A stretch of DNA of 64,000 bases from contig OX438742.1 in assembly GCA_949316235.1 (NCBI GenBank), forward strand, positions 37,454,853 to 37,518,852. Direction: 5' to 3'. Origin of the DNA: Oegoconia quadripuncta (Eukaryota > Arthropoda > Insecta > Lepidoptera > Autostichidae). The notes beneath the pieces were generated by a model that was given only the letters and a program-made list of their open reading frames with translations, was not told the DNA's origin and ran no database searches. Both the position numbers and the translations under genes were made by a program. The first letter of the stretch is position 1. Every line of letters begins with the position of its first letter. Of the stretch, positions 1 to 11,311 are shown one piece after another.

Positions 1-553
1 CGGCATCTCCGCAAGGGTTAAATGCAATGATTTTCTATTTTTTATACAATTGTACGTACGTATTTAAACACGATCTGTTGCCGAAGCTACATAGTCTACT
101 CACGAGGGGCTCATCAACGGTTAATAGAACTGACTTACAATATTGTATACCTATTCAATTTTGATAACAAGACATAAGTTTGGTAATTTTAGTATAATAC
201 TGTAGGTGTAAAACTGACTAAATAAATAAATATTAATCAAGATCTGTCGCTGCAGCTCACATCATCTATTCCTCAGCGGAATTCCCTTCGTGAACTTCGT
301 AGCATAGTCATTTTACACACATTTGGATCATAAATAAAAAGTAGGCTTCAAAATACAATTTCTATGACCATAGTTCAAGTCGATACCCTACGTACAATTC
401 CTGACTTATACAGGTGTAGCAACCAGACACCGAACCGAGATTGCAGGCGACCCTTTTTTTGTATCTTTTGGTTAAAAATACAAAACTTACTATGGAGTTA
501 AACACCACTCGCACTTGACGTTTTTTATTGGATCACACCATGATCTCAACTAA

Positions 554-802
554 GTGACGTCAGCAAACTCAATTGTTCGTTCAAGGTCAGATAGTACAAC
601 CTTACTTAAAATTTCATTCGAAGACGGCGAAAGGCATGACGTGTCAGCAATCAACTTGTCATCTTTGAAATATGACAAGGTACCGCCTGCTGATGTGTTT
701 GCCGAACGCACCCAGGGACACGACCCTCAGGTCTATACTGTGACGACAGTCGGCCCTAACCCGGCAGTATTCTTGGTTACCACAATTGACAAAACTCTCT
801 AG
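554..802 (+). CDS. Possible 3'-terminal coding exon of an unidentified upstream gene
   Basis: The frame is open from 554 to a TAG at 800-802 and has no ATG at its start, so it is more likely an internal or terminal exon than a complete gene. AG acceptors preceded by mixed pyrimidine tracts end at about 561 and 585; either could open the exon. The tail (about 70 residues, ending VTTIDKTL) is hydrophilic, richer in GC than its surroundings and has coding-like codon use. I do not recognise the family. It lies in the same frame as the receptor ORF that starts 27 bp after its stop, with three in-frame stops between them. It could instead be translated-looking 5' UTR of that receptor. Confidence 0.3.
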   Translation: MTSANSIVRSRSDSTTLLKISFEDGERHDVSAINLSSLKYDKVPPADVFAERTQGHDPQVYTVTTVGPNPAVFLVTTIDKTL

Positions 803-829
803 ATTAATTGCAAATAATAGTTTATTACA

Positions 830-3800
830 ATGTCTTTATACGCAAATAATAGGATTAATCCTACAACAGCTTTACATGTACCCAATGGATTGGCATATCA
901 AGTTAATGAAAAGAATAAGAGAGTGATGTATCTTGACAAGCCTCGTTCAACTTACATGAAACCGCCATCTCCCTACAATGTCGTCCCGATGAAAAATAAT
1001 CTGATGGGTCCCCAAATCAGAAAAGACATCGTGTACGAGAATATAAAACCAGTACTAGGTTTACTGCGTGCCATGGGAGCGCTTCCCTTAACTAAACTCG
1101 CATCTGGAGCGTATCAATTCAATGTAGCATCAGCCGCTATGGCATACTCGGTCATCGTATACATCTCGTTGATAAGCTATGTGTTGTATGTTACTCTGAA
1201 CAAAGTTCAAATACTACGCAGCGCCGAAGGAAAATTCGAGGAAGCAGTGATTGAGTATCTTTTTACAGTGTACCTGTTCCCGATGGCAATTGTTCCCATA
1301 ATCTGGTACGAGACACACAAGATAGGGGACGTTCTCGAAAGTTGGATCGATTTGGAGGTACTTACTTATATAATATATTATTTTATAGGAATTATAAAAA
1401 CTGTATTGTTAATATTGTAATGCTTCGACCTTTTTGTGTTGCAGGTCGCCTACAAAAAACTCACGGGCACGGTCCTTCCTGTTGATGTCTACAGGAAAAG
1501 TATTGGTATCGCTATAATCATACCAATCCTCTCCACCACATCTGTCGTCATCACTCATGCGACAATGGTTCACTTTCAACTTAGCCAGATTATACCTTAC
1601 GTTTTCCTCGAAGTTTTAACGTATATGTTAGGTGGTTACTGGTACTTGATATGCGAAGTGCTCAGTGTTTGCGCTAACGAGTTAGCTGAAGAATTCCAAA
1701 TGGTAATTTTTGTGATAATTGGTAAACCTTGCTAGGTTGATCAAAACGTTTTTGGAACATAAAACTGAAAATATATAATTATGACCGATCATGCTAGCCC
1801 TAAAAGTTTCCTTTATGTTTTGGGAGCAATAAGTGTAAAAAAGAGAGAGAAAGTATTACTTGCTATTACACTGCCGACCGCCTGGTGTTGTTGATAGTGA
1901 CCCTGTCAGCGAAACCAACGGTTGCGGGTTCCAATCCGTTAGGGGTAAATGTTTGTGGTGATGAATACGAACATTTATTCCCGAGTCATGGATGTTTATA
2001 TAATTATTTATGTATATGTTTAGTATCCATTGCATTATCTTTGCTTAGATTGAACTCGATGATTGGTGTAAATGTCCGAAATATTTATATTATATTTATA
2101 ATTATATAATTATTACACCCACAATAAATTTTCAAAAATTGTCCGTTTCCTTTGATAAGGGCCTTATTATGGGTTTAAAAAGAATTCTACAGCGCATATT
2201 GACTTCGCCGTCTCCTCTGAATTTTATGCTCCTAAAATAGTGTTTTATACTACTTTAATCACTCGGACAAATAAAGCGAAAGCTACAACGAAATCCCTGT
2301 CGTTTGGATAGTAGATTCTGCAACACCAGGGCGGTGTGCTCGTGCATTGCCTTAATAAAAAATCACTTCACGCAATTTTCCTCGCCACTTAATTTAAATT
2401 TATCCCGTAATTTTTCAAACTGCTGGTCTACAGTTATTCTCTCTCTTCAACGGTCATGAAACCTACTCGTAAAGCTTCTGGAGCGTGTTATCATCATCTC
2501 AGTCCGTAAACGTCCCACTGCAGGGATATAGGACTTCCCTCGTTCGTATAATGAAGGGGGGTATAGGCCATAGTCCACCACGCTGGACCAATGCGGGTTG
2601 AGGACTTAGACCATGTTATATTATTGTTAAATTTAGCTTAGAAATGCTTTCTTTTGCATCTGTTGACAATTGCAGAACCCAACGGGCGGCCTTTATTTTG
2701 AATGTCAGGATATATCGTCAACCGTTCTTAGCAATTAGTTTTTTTTTTACAAGTTTTCTTCGATTCGAAATTGTTTGCTGTCCAAATCTAGTTCCATCTG
2801 AAGACAGTTCCGCGTACCAGTAGGCCAGTGTAGAATAAGTTTAGTTTATGTTTGACCCAATTTTAAGATCACATAAGACAGGCTTCACTTGGTAGTTTCT
2901 CGGATAAAACGATGTATTAATATTGGAGATTAATTAGATAAGATAGTAAAGACTATAATTCTCCAAAAATGCTACGTAGAAAAAAATTCTTCAGATAGAA
3001 TTAGGTATAATTCTTCAGACAGAAGTAGGGTATTTACTATCCACGAATTTCGTTTATCTCTGTTTTAACGCAAACTGAATTCCCGCCATTTTTTTTATGC
3101 ACAACGGGTTGGTACTTGACACATTTCGGGGACTGGCTATCTTATCTCTGAAAACCGGAATACAACAATGCTATTAACATTGCTGCTTGGCGGCAGATTT
3201 AGATAAGATGGTGGCAGCTAGCCGGGCGGACATTTAAAATACCCTACCACCAACCAAACTGAGTACTTAAACATGTACCCCGCTGGGGATCGAACCCGCG
3301 ACCTCCTAATCGCAAACCCAATGTTCTTTACATTGAGCCACGGAGGCGGTTAAAAAACATTTTAACAAGGAATCGATATAACTTAGGTTTAATTATGAAT
3401 GTAAAAGTCATCGATCGTTGTCGCAAATATACGATTCCAAATCCTTTTTCATTAACCTAGCAATTTGATTTTTTTTTTTGTTCTCAAATAGTGCTTTAAA
3501 TTTAAATGTTATGAATATTTGTAGACATTACGCCACATCGGACCTGCAGGAACAGTTGCAGAATACCGAGCGCTCTGGCTCCGATTAAGCAAGATCGCAA
3601 GAAATACAGGCATCTCCCATTGTTACACATTTACTTTCATAAATCTGTATCTGTTCCTAATCATCACGCTCTCAATCTACGGCCTGCTTAGCCAGATTTC
3701 GGCTGGGTTTGGTATCAAAGACATCGGTCTCGCAGTAACGGCATTTTGCAGCATCATGCTATTATTCTTCATTTGCGATGAGGCACACTACGCTTCACAA

Positions 3801-6273
3801 AGTGTAAGTTACACAATTAAGTAAATCGGGCGAAATTAAATGGATACAAACCTTACTAATACCAGTGTAAGTATACAATTTTGATCTCTTAGTGGAGATT
3901 TGTAATCCAGGGTCAACTTTTTGAAGTCACCATATACGACATACCTACATGTAAGTAAAAAAAAATCGTGACCATTTCGATTTTGAGTCACTTTACAATA
4001 TTTTATTTTGGATCCTACTGAGTTTCTATACGCGCAAGCGCAGATATCTAGGCGGGGCTCGCAGTTAGATAACTTAACTTCTCAAAAACGGCATGTTACG
4101 TCTTTAAATTGTTAAACTGTCCAGTTCTTCAAAATGGAACATAAATTGTAGGCACGTTGGACGTAAGTACCTATACCAACCTTCTTATTTCCCAAATTTT
4201 TAATGATTAAAGATTAAGTTCGAGCTAAATAGGCGAATGTAGAAATTCAAACGGAACTATCCTATTCCTATCACTGTATTTAAGCTGTATATGTTTACGC
4301 TCGAAATCAGCCCTGCTGATATCATCTTGCTAAAAAAACGCCGACAAGAATAAACGGATTTAGATGAAAATTGGTTCCTACGCCCTGGAATTTCATATAG
4401 GATACCTTTTATCCCAATAAATTGAGCAGTTCCCGCCAGATAAACGAATGACACATATTATCCAAATTATAAATGAAATCCATGCGGGAGGAGACTCAGG
4501 TAGACATAAAGTCAGTGGACCTCGACCCTACAAACTAAACCGACATTTTGGTTAATATACCTATATAGACAGGTACTAGTAACTTGAGCGGTATGGTCTA
4601 CCAGTTCCCGCAACATAAACGAATGACACATATTATCGAAATTATAAATGAAATCCATGCGGGAGCAGACTCAGGTAGACAGACAGGTACTAGTATTCTA
4701 TACTTGAGCGATATGGTCTACGCTCAGTGATCACGAGTAAACAACGCAAAGATATGAATCAATAGGTAATTTATCATAAGTTGTTAAAACTTTGTTAGTA
4801 CGAAAAAATTAACGATAAAAAGATAACCCTAATTCACTATTTACCAAAGGCTATTATAAAATTTCTGACTAATGCGTGGACATGAACCGCTCGGCAATAT
4901 CCAGTATATTTTATTCTTATTTTTCTTTGTCGAATCATAAATTTTACAATTAGGTATTTCAAATTGTATTTGTATTGACTTATTTAAAAAGAGCAACCCC
5001 GGAGTTTCTTGCTCGTTCTTCTCTGGGGAGAGTGCCTAGTGAATGAGCGATAACTGTATGTCATGACGATTTCAAATGTTATTTTTATAACTTACGAAAT
5101 AAAACCTTTTTTGATTTGATTTGAAAATAATTTGTATATTCCACTCAGGTGCGCACAAACTTTCAAAAGAAATTGCTGATGGCAGAATTGTCGTGGATGA
5201 ACATAGATGCCCAAACCGAGGTGAACATGTTCCTGCGAGCCACAGAGATGAATCCCTCGCAAATAAGTCTTGGTGGTTTCTTCGACGTTAACAGAAATCT
5301 TTTCAAATCGGTAAGAAAAGAATAGTTCTCTGCCAATGATTAGATTACTCTTGTAAGTAAGGTATTACCTATAAATTATTATTATTTACTGGGTGCGCGT
5401 GATACATCTTCGGCTACATCGTCACTTTCCATCAGGTGAGATTGTAGTCAAACGCGAAACCAGTTTATAACAAAAAAAAAAAATATCTTTGCACATACAC
5501 ACAGCGCTATCTAGGTCCACAGTAAGCATCTAGGCTTGTGTTATGGATACCAGATGGTTGATAAACTACACAAATACATTTTTTTTGTAAATAAATACAT
5601 GTATAACTGAAAAACATCCATAATTCGGGAATACTTATATTTAAGAGGGCGAATCCTGTCATAATGAAAATTTACGAACGTAAAGAGCTTACCTACTACA
5701 ACGAACGTATGTCACATACTCGTATTAGACACACGTTAATGTAAATATGAATAAATAAATATCCCTACACATACCCACAGCGCCATCTAGTTCCACAGTA
5801 AGCAACTATAGGCTTGTATTGTCGATACCAGATGGTTGATACACACTTATTATAAATGAAAACATCCATAACTCGGGTCCTACACATGTCCGTATTCATC
5901 ACACAAACATATGCCCCCAGCGGGATTCGAACCCGCAACCTTTTTGTATAGTGGACAGAGTTGCTAACCACTACACCAATCAGGTCGTCACTAATGTCGT
6001 AATAATCCTCCAATAAATAAAGCGATCTCAAGCTCAAGATCGAAGTAGAGTTGACATTTATCATTACATCCGAATCTCACACTTTTGTTCCAGCTTCTAG
6101 CTACGATGGTCACATACTTGGTCGTGCTTCTACAGTTCCAGATCAGCATTCCGAACGAAGGCGCTGCCACCGTTATCGGCAACGAGACATTGTACAATGT
6201 GTCTACAACTGACGCCACCACTGTTGTCACTACTATTCTTACTACTCTGGCTAAGAAGAAAAAGAAACAATAA
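830..6273 (+). CDS. Gustatory receptor of the CO2-receptor clade (Gr21a/Gr1-like), 5 exons
   Basis: Exons 830-1357, 1445-1702, 3525-3803, 5149-5310 and 6094-6273 join to 468 aa; every intron is phase 0 with GT-AG ends. The protein is a seven-transmembrane-type receptor with hydrophobic spans near residues 99-122, 143-162, 195-217, 225-250, 296-318, 327-350 and 414-429. The cytoplasmic stretch in exon 4 (TNFQKKLLMAELSWMN, then TEVNMFLRATEMNPS) and the last span (MVTYLVVLLQFQISIP) are hallmarks of the conserved insect CO2 receptors, most like the Gr21a side; I am less sure which of lepidopteran Gr1-Gr3 it is. Known role of the clade: subunit of the CO2 receptor in olfactory neurons of the labial palp or antenna. 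The length is normal for the clade and no break is seen. The tail ends in a lysine run. AATAAA motifs lie at 6269 and 6686. Confidence 0.92.
1877..2105 (+). repeat. tRNA-headed SINE, family C (diverged)
   Basis: Inside receptor intron 2. A tRNA-like head (CTGGTGTTGTTGATAGTG, then GGTTGCGGGTTCCAATCCG) precedes a body with 'gtcatggatgtttatataa', shared in style with the other family C loci. It is degenerate and its ends are uncertain. Confidence 0.45.
2493..2605 (-). repeat. SINE family B, 3' part, reverse orientation
   Basis: The stretch reads, in reverse, the 'ggcctatatccctgcagtgg' and 'atgtttacaggctgagatga' tail seen in the full copy at 30385-30690. It lies in receptor intron 2. The tRNA-like head is missing. 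Confidence 0.55.
3089..3351 (-). repeat. tRNA-derived SINE, family A, nearly full length
   Basis: Reverse complement of the family A copy at 9686-10023. The head reads CCTCCGTGGCTCAATGTAAA followed by the B-box GGGTTCGATCCC. The body holds 'ggtggtagggtattttaaat' and 'cttgggcggcagatttag'-like stretches, and the tail ends at a T-run in plus orientation. It lies near the end of receptor intron 2. Confidence 0.75.
4427..4724. repeat. Imperfect tandem duplication in receptor intron 3
   Basis: A segment starting 'cagttcccgcca' at 4427 recurs at 4602 (175-bp offset). About 80 bp are nearly identical ('aaacgaatgacacatattat', 'aaatgaaatccatgcgggag'). The closing part ('gacaggtactagta', 'gcggtatggtctac') also recurs. 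The second copy has lost about 50 bp of the middle. Confidence 0.75.
5390..5480 (+). repeat. Lepidopteran non-LTR 3' tail with A-run
   Basis: The stretch 'actttccatcaggtgagatt' followed by an A-run is the form of a common lepidopteran non-LTR/SINE 3' end. It lies in receptor intron 4. Only the tail is present. Confidence 0.35.
5490..5640 (-). repeat. SINE family C body, reverse orientation
   Basis: It shares 'gcacatacacacagcgctat' and 'ggataccagatggttgata' with 5760-5992, 31745-31860 (opposite strand) and 50505-50700. No tRNA-like head is present here. Confidence 0.55.
5760..5992 (-). repeat. tRNA-derived SINE, family C, with head
   Basis: Read in reverse, it begins with a tRNA-like head: A-box 'gattggtgtagtggttagc', then B-box 'ggttgcgggttcgaatcccg'. 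The family C body follows and ends at 'cagcgccatctagttccaca' in plus orientation. It lies just before the acceptor of receptor exon 5. Confidence 0.65.
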
Positions 6274-6806
6274 ATGCATACTTATATATATATTTTACAA
6301 CAACAACTTTTGGATAAAAGTCGGCCAAATGAGTATCGGACCGCGCGTAAGATTCCGTAGTCAGAAGTATATTAAGTTATTTTTTGTAGTTGATCTAAGT
6401 ATACCTTATTAAGTCATTCATTGTGTATGAGTTTCCATGAAATTTTTACAGAGCCAACTAGTCCTATAGTATCGGTAATCGATAGCTTGATTTAGATATA
6501 GTAAGTATAGGTATTACCTAAGTAAAAAACCTAGACTACCTAGGTATATGATTAATATTGCCACTGTGGATTTCATTGCGTCGGAGAATATACTTAGAAC
6601 TCGCGTAACTATTTACACAAAAATCGATCAACTACTTATCGGCTGCAAATATAGAATAGAATAGATTAGAATTTTTTTTTTACCCAATAAACAACACACG
6701 AAATAATAAAGCACAACTTATATAAGTATAACCAACATTTTAAATAATTTGAACATAACCAAATGTAAGTCATTTCGAGGTAAATGAAAAACAAACAAAA
6801 TAGCTT

Positions 6807-6980
6807 AGATTAATGATTGGTCTCCGCGCCGCTACGACTAGATACCGCACTATGAAGAAAAAACAGGTTCCTGAATGCGGCAACTCAATATTGTAGTGTG
6901 TAGATTTATACAGTACTTACTGATGGTATGTGATGCCAGTATCTTTCTTGTTTTTTGGCGTGGAGACCAATCATTAATCT
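6807..6980. mobile_element. Short inverted-repeat element (MITE-like)
   Basis: The left arm AGATTAATGATTGGTCTCCG (6807 on) is mirrored at 6956-6980 with about one mismatch in 26. The interior of about 120 bp has no coding frame. No clear target duplication was seen. Confidence 0.5.
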
Positions 6981-8261
6981 ATGCAAAATAGTAACCAGAC
7001 TTTTAGACACATTTTCTTCGGTGTCGCAAAGTGGTGTCAAAAGGGTCTCCATCTCAGCATGAGTTCTAATTACCTACCGAATTCTATTCTTATAATTGCC
7101 GTGGGATTGGACATATGCCCAAAGGCACCTCGACCCAATCGGGATCTTTTGTGCACTTCCCCTGTTTTCGTTCTCTCCTACTGCCAACTTATATATTATA
7201 GACTTCATAAGCCTTATGATACCTACCTAATACTAAAAATCAGAGGAGCCTCACATTTATTTTTTATTTTATTTCCTGTGTAAATGTCATCACTACCTCC
7301 ACACATATGTAGAAAAAGATGTAAATGAAACATTAAACTAATTGTTGAAAAATTCTTGTTAATGTTAATTTCTTTTTTCTTTTGTCAGTATTGTATTTAT
7401 TATAATATTGATTTTCTTTTTAAGCTTAATTATATCATAAAAATCAAATTAGGAGCAGCGGGTGCGTTCTAATAATTTTATATATGTGTTGATGGCCGCC
7501 AGGCGGCGCAGGAGGGGACCGCGCGGGAACAGCGAGTGCGTTCGATTACTGCCATTCTTGGCGTAGACACGACACTAATATATGTTTGAAGTTTTTAAAG
7601 TTCAACTTCTTATTAATAGCAAATTTTATCATTATGCCTACCCCGTGCACGTTACCTATTAAAATCTACTTGGAATAAAACTTGCAGAGTAAGGTGTGAC
7701 TTTCCATCTAAGTACTTTAAAAAAATATTGTAGACATTCGACATCGAAATATTCGTATATAATGGCTAAACGTTTGTTCAAACTTTTGTCGACCAAATAT
7801 TTTGTTGGCTCTATAATATTTTATGTTGGTGAATGATCGTTGGTTAATTTCATTGTCCAATACTTTTGTAATGATCATGAACAAAACATTAAAATTAAAT
7901 GCCAAAATACTCTAGTTGCGTTAAGTACTCATTATATGGACCAATCACAAGTAGATATACACAGTACAACAAAATTGAGCCATTACCTACAACCAAATAA
8001 AAACAGCAATAATCACACTCTCTATTATGTATGAAATAGGTATGTAACCAAAGAAATACAATTATATTCTAGGATAAACTATAAACGAAAACAAATTATT
8101 AATGAATTTCTACACTTTTCACAATAACGCCATCTTACGAGAATTACAATTATTCGGTGTGAATATTGTCAGTGATGGCTGTAACTCAGCGTAACTGTAG
8201 TTCCGCTAATCGGTAACAGATGACGTTATACCAACTTTGCTTTAAAACCCTACTAGCTTCT
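6981..8261. other. Intergenic spacer, no gene recognised
   Basis: AT-rich with only short chance frames. A GC-rich patch at about 7490-7550 carries two similar phrases ('agcgggtgcgttctaat' and 'agcgagtgcgttcgatt'). Nothing else is supported. Confidence 0.5.
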
Positions 8262-8440
8262 GCACGTAACTTAGCCTGCGTGGAATAACTTTATCCCTAA
8301 AATTTATTTATCCCGCAGAAAATATTAACTTTATCGGGATAAAAAGTAAAGTTAATCCAGGTGATATTCTACCTCAATACCAAATTTCATCTAAATCCAT
8401 TGATCCGTTTCGACGTGTTAAAGCAACAAACAAAGAAAAA
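8262..8440 (+). repeat. RTE-like LINE 3' end (diverged)
   Basis: The order 'ctagctt', 'tatcccgcagaaaatatta', 'tttatcgggataaaaagta', 'aaatttcatctaaatcc' and a terminal 'caacaaacaaag' matches the standard 3' end of lepidopteran RTE-type elements. The copy at 27125-27340 has the same order. Confidence 0.55.
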
Positions 8441-8508
8441 AGCCTTGTTTGTAAATGTAACACCAAAACGGATGAAAGATTTAGAAAGCAAAAACTGATG
8501 CCTCTATA

Positions 8509-9565
8509 CAGGGCGTCCCAAAGTTATGGGACATGAAGGGGAAGTACCTTAAATATTGTAGATAGTGAATTTTGCTCAAAGAAGACTTTATGTTATTTTT
8601 AAAAGTTAGTAATTCTGCATTCATAGATTTTCTAAAAATTACTTGCTTCGGCTGGGAATCGAACCGACTTAAATGTGAAAAAAAAAACACCCTACTTTTA
8701 TGATGCCAATCGAAAGAATAGCTAAAAAATAATAACTCTGCCTAAGTAACATAGTATTTTAAAAGAAAGGAACAACATAAAATGATTGAGTCAAATTTCA
8801 AGAAAGTTATTTATTGCCGACGCCTTCAAATTTTAAGGGATAAGATAAGAAACCATTCCGCGGCGGAGCAAGAAAACTTAATTTTCCAACAAGATGGAGC
8901 TCCGGCTCATAATAGTCGGAGAGCAGCAGATTTTCTAAATGAATGTTTTCCTACATGGATTGGTACAAATGGACCGATTAGATGGCCGGCCAGATCCCCG
9001 GACCTCACACCATTAGATTTCTTCTTTTGGGGATACGTGAAAGATATGCTATACAAAAAGCGATACGAGAACGTAGGCGAGTTGCAAACAGAATTGTGCC
9101 ATATCACATCGAGTGTTCACCATAAAATGATTAGAAAATCAACAGGCAGCGGGCTCATTAAAAGATTGGCGATTTGCGTAAGACAAGAGGGATCACATTT
9201 TGAGCATTTAATTAATTAATTTACAAAAAAATACCTACTTAATTGACTACGGCAGTTTCATGTATGTTTTTTATTTGATTAAAATGATTAATTTCACGTT
9301 GTTCCTTTCTTTTAAAATACTATGTTACTTAGGCAGAGTTATTATTTTTTAGCTATTCTTTCGATTGGCATCATAAAAGTAGGGTGTTTTTTTTTTCACA
9401 TTTGAGTCGGTTCGATTCCCAGCCGAAGCAAATAATTTTTAGAAAATCTATGAATGCAGAATTACTAACTTTTAAAAATAACATAAAGTCTTCTTTGAGC
9501 AAAATTCACTATCTACGATATTTAAGGTACTTCCCCTTCATGTCCCATAACTTTGGGACGCCCTG
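8509..9565 (+). mobile_element. Internally deleted mariner-superfamily transposon
   Basis: Terminal inverted repeats of 268 bp (8509-8776 and 9298-9565) begin CAGGGCGTCCCAAAG and are flanked by TA on both sides (8507-8508, 9566-9567), the mariner-type target site. The sequence follows the full copy at 59052-61171 almost base for base. About 1064 bp are missing between the bases matching 59365 and 60430, with one extra C at the junction. The lost part holds the transposase start, the DNA-binding region and the first catalytic Asp. The right repeat differs from that of the other copy at one seen base (gccgaag here, gccaaag there). It is a non-autonomous derivative that keeps both ends and so could be moved in trans. 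Confidence 0.93.
8782..9219 (+). pseudogene. Truncated mariner-type transposase
   Basis: The frame is open from an ATG just inside the left repeat. Twelve or so junction residues (MIESNFKKVIYCRR) are fused by the internal deletion to the C-terminal 131 residues of the transposase. It keeps QQDGAPAH (second catalytic Asp) and SPDLTPLD (third) but lacks the helix-turn-helix part and the WTDES motif, so it should be catalytically dead. From residue 15 on it appears identical to residues 223-353 of the full protein at 59764-60825. Confidence 0.9.
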
Positions 9566-9685
9566 TATACTTTAAGAAGTATCCAATATTTTAAAAGAGC
9601 ATGCTGGCGTCACGTGTTGCAGAAATCCTCATTCTCATACGCAGAGACTGTTTTACTACTTCTACCTACGATTATACCTTATAAT

Positions 9686-10023
9686 CGCCTCCGTGGCTCA
9701 ATGTAAACAACATTGGGTTTACGATTCGGAGGTCGCGGGTTCGATCCCCAGCGGGGTACATGTTTAAGTACTTACTTTGTTTGGTTGGTGGTAGGGCATT
9801 TTAAATGTCCGCTTGGCTAGCTACCACCATATTATCTAAATCTGCCGCCAAGCAGCAATGTTAATAGCATTGCTGTGTTCCGGTTGTCAGAGATAAGATA
9901 GCCAGTCCCCCAAATGTGTTGGGGTTTCCGGGTCAGTATACTTCCAACGTCGACCTTATCTTCACTTAACATCAAGGTGTGATTGAGGTCAAGTACAAAC
10001 CCGTTGTGCATAAAAAAAATTAT
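9686..10023 (+). repeat. tRNA-derived SINE, family A, full length
   Basis: The tRNA-like head is CGCCTCCGTGGCTCAATGTA followed by B-box GCGGGTTCGATCCCC. The body contains 'ggttggtggtagggcatttt' and 'tgccgccaagcagcaatgtt'. The tail runs 'aacatcaaggtgtgattgag' to 'cgttgtgcataaaaaaaatt'. It is the best full-length member of the family in this window. Confidence 0.8.
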
Positions 10024-11117
10024 AACCCAAAAATATCTCTGCATAAAAAAGGCTACCAAGACCTCCATTTTGCTCATGGATGCGGTAAAATCCAAAAAAT
10101 TTGGCTGTGCCTTCTCTAAACTAGGTACCTAACTACTTTACAACGGTTTAGTACATTTTAGTTTATAGAAGTCAAATTGATACCTTACTTGACAAGTTAT
10201 TGAAGCTATACCTACTATACGTAACGAAGCTTTCGGGTTCCCACAAGAAGCCGCCAAAATCTTCTGTAAAGCATTCTGCCACTTTACTGAAAAATGACTT
10301 GACTTTGTATACGCAAAGTATACGACGAATTACTTGTTTTGACTGCAACTGACTTATAAACTGAAAACATAAGAGAAATAAGACATGGCTGTATAGGCTT
10401 AGATTCCTTAGCCTTCTCCGAGAGGAAAGAATAAAACGAAAAAAAAAAAATTATGGAAATCACTTTTATTGGTAAAAATTAGTTCCCTAATCTGAGAAAT
10501 CAGTGGGAATCATTGAGCTTAAAACCTAGAATCTTTGACTGCGACCAATTTTATACCTAGAATACTAAAATATTATTATAATACTCTAATAATAACAATA
10601 TTCTAATGTTACAATCTTATGGTATCTGTGCCCATGCCATGACTTGACTAACACGAATCCACCATCTACAACCCAATGACGTCGGATACGATCGTTCTGT
10701 CCTCTTCTTACGAACCTAAAAAAATGAATAGCCATCAACGATCGTCTGATTGTTGACTGTATATTGAGGGCTTCATGGCTTTGTATTTACATTCGCAACT
10801 GTTCATCATTCTGATTCCTCTATAAAATTCAATCCGCTGTTTCATGTCTACAATGTTTATATCCTTCCTATTCTCTACCTACATATTTTTTATGCATAAT
10901 TTATTTTACATAACTCTTGGGTTTGCTTTTTTCCTATTTTTATAATCTTCTACGTAAAACCAAATCGATTATCCATGAAGCAAAAAAAATTTGCGGAGCA
11001 CAATAAAATCTTTTTTAGTTTTATGGGTTTTTCGTTTATGTAATCTTCTCTCCCATATGTCAACTTCAGCTTTTTGAGATCTAAGGTCGTTGTTAAACTA
11101 ATTATGTGTTTTCATGG
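10024..11117. other. Intergenic spacer, no gene recognised
   Basis: AT-rich with no coding-like frame. It ends in the CATGG target copy (11113-11117) of the gypsy insertion. Confidence 0.5.
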
Positions 11118-11262
11118 TGTTGCATATTGTCTATGATTGGATTTTGTCTATGCTTTAAAAAAGAAAATAAAAGAGACTTCTACTGGTAACTGACGAGACA
11201 AGACGGTGTTTGATTTCCTCCTGCCGCCGCTCCAGCTATCCCTAAACGAACCCCAACAAACA
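11118..11262 (+). repeat. 5' LTR of the intact gypsy element
   Basis: 145 bp, TGTT...AACA ends, identical by eye to 16171-16315. An AATAAA occurs in the 'gaaaataaaagaga' stretch near its middle. Confidence 0.95.
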
Positions 11263-11281
11263 TGGTGTCAGAAGTTGGTGG
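11263..11281 (+). promoter_or_regulatory. Primer-binding site of the gypsy element
   Basis: TGGTGTCAGAAGTTGGTGG begins directly at the LTR edge and starts with TGG, the complement of a tRNA CCA end. I did not assign the tRNA. Confidence 0.8.
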
Positions 11282-11311
11282 TTAAGAAGAGAAGACAGAA
11301 ATAGATCGACA

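Noticed and set aside
3290..3351. tRNA gene-like sequence with A and B boxes
   Set aside because: It continues into a repeated body found at several loci, so it is a SINE head. The same applies to 5900-5992, 9686-9760 and 30385-30455.
9832..10095. 87-codon minus-strand frame
   Set aside because: It lies inside and beyond the family A SINE; the protein-like pieces (LMLSEDKVDVGSILT) recur in other SINE copies and come from repeat sequence.
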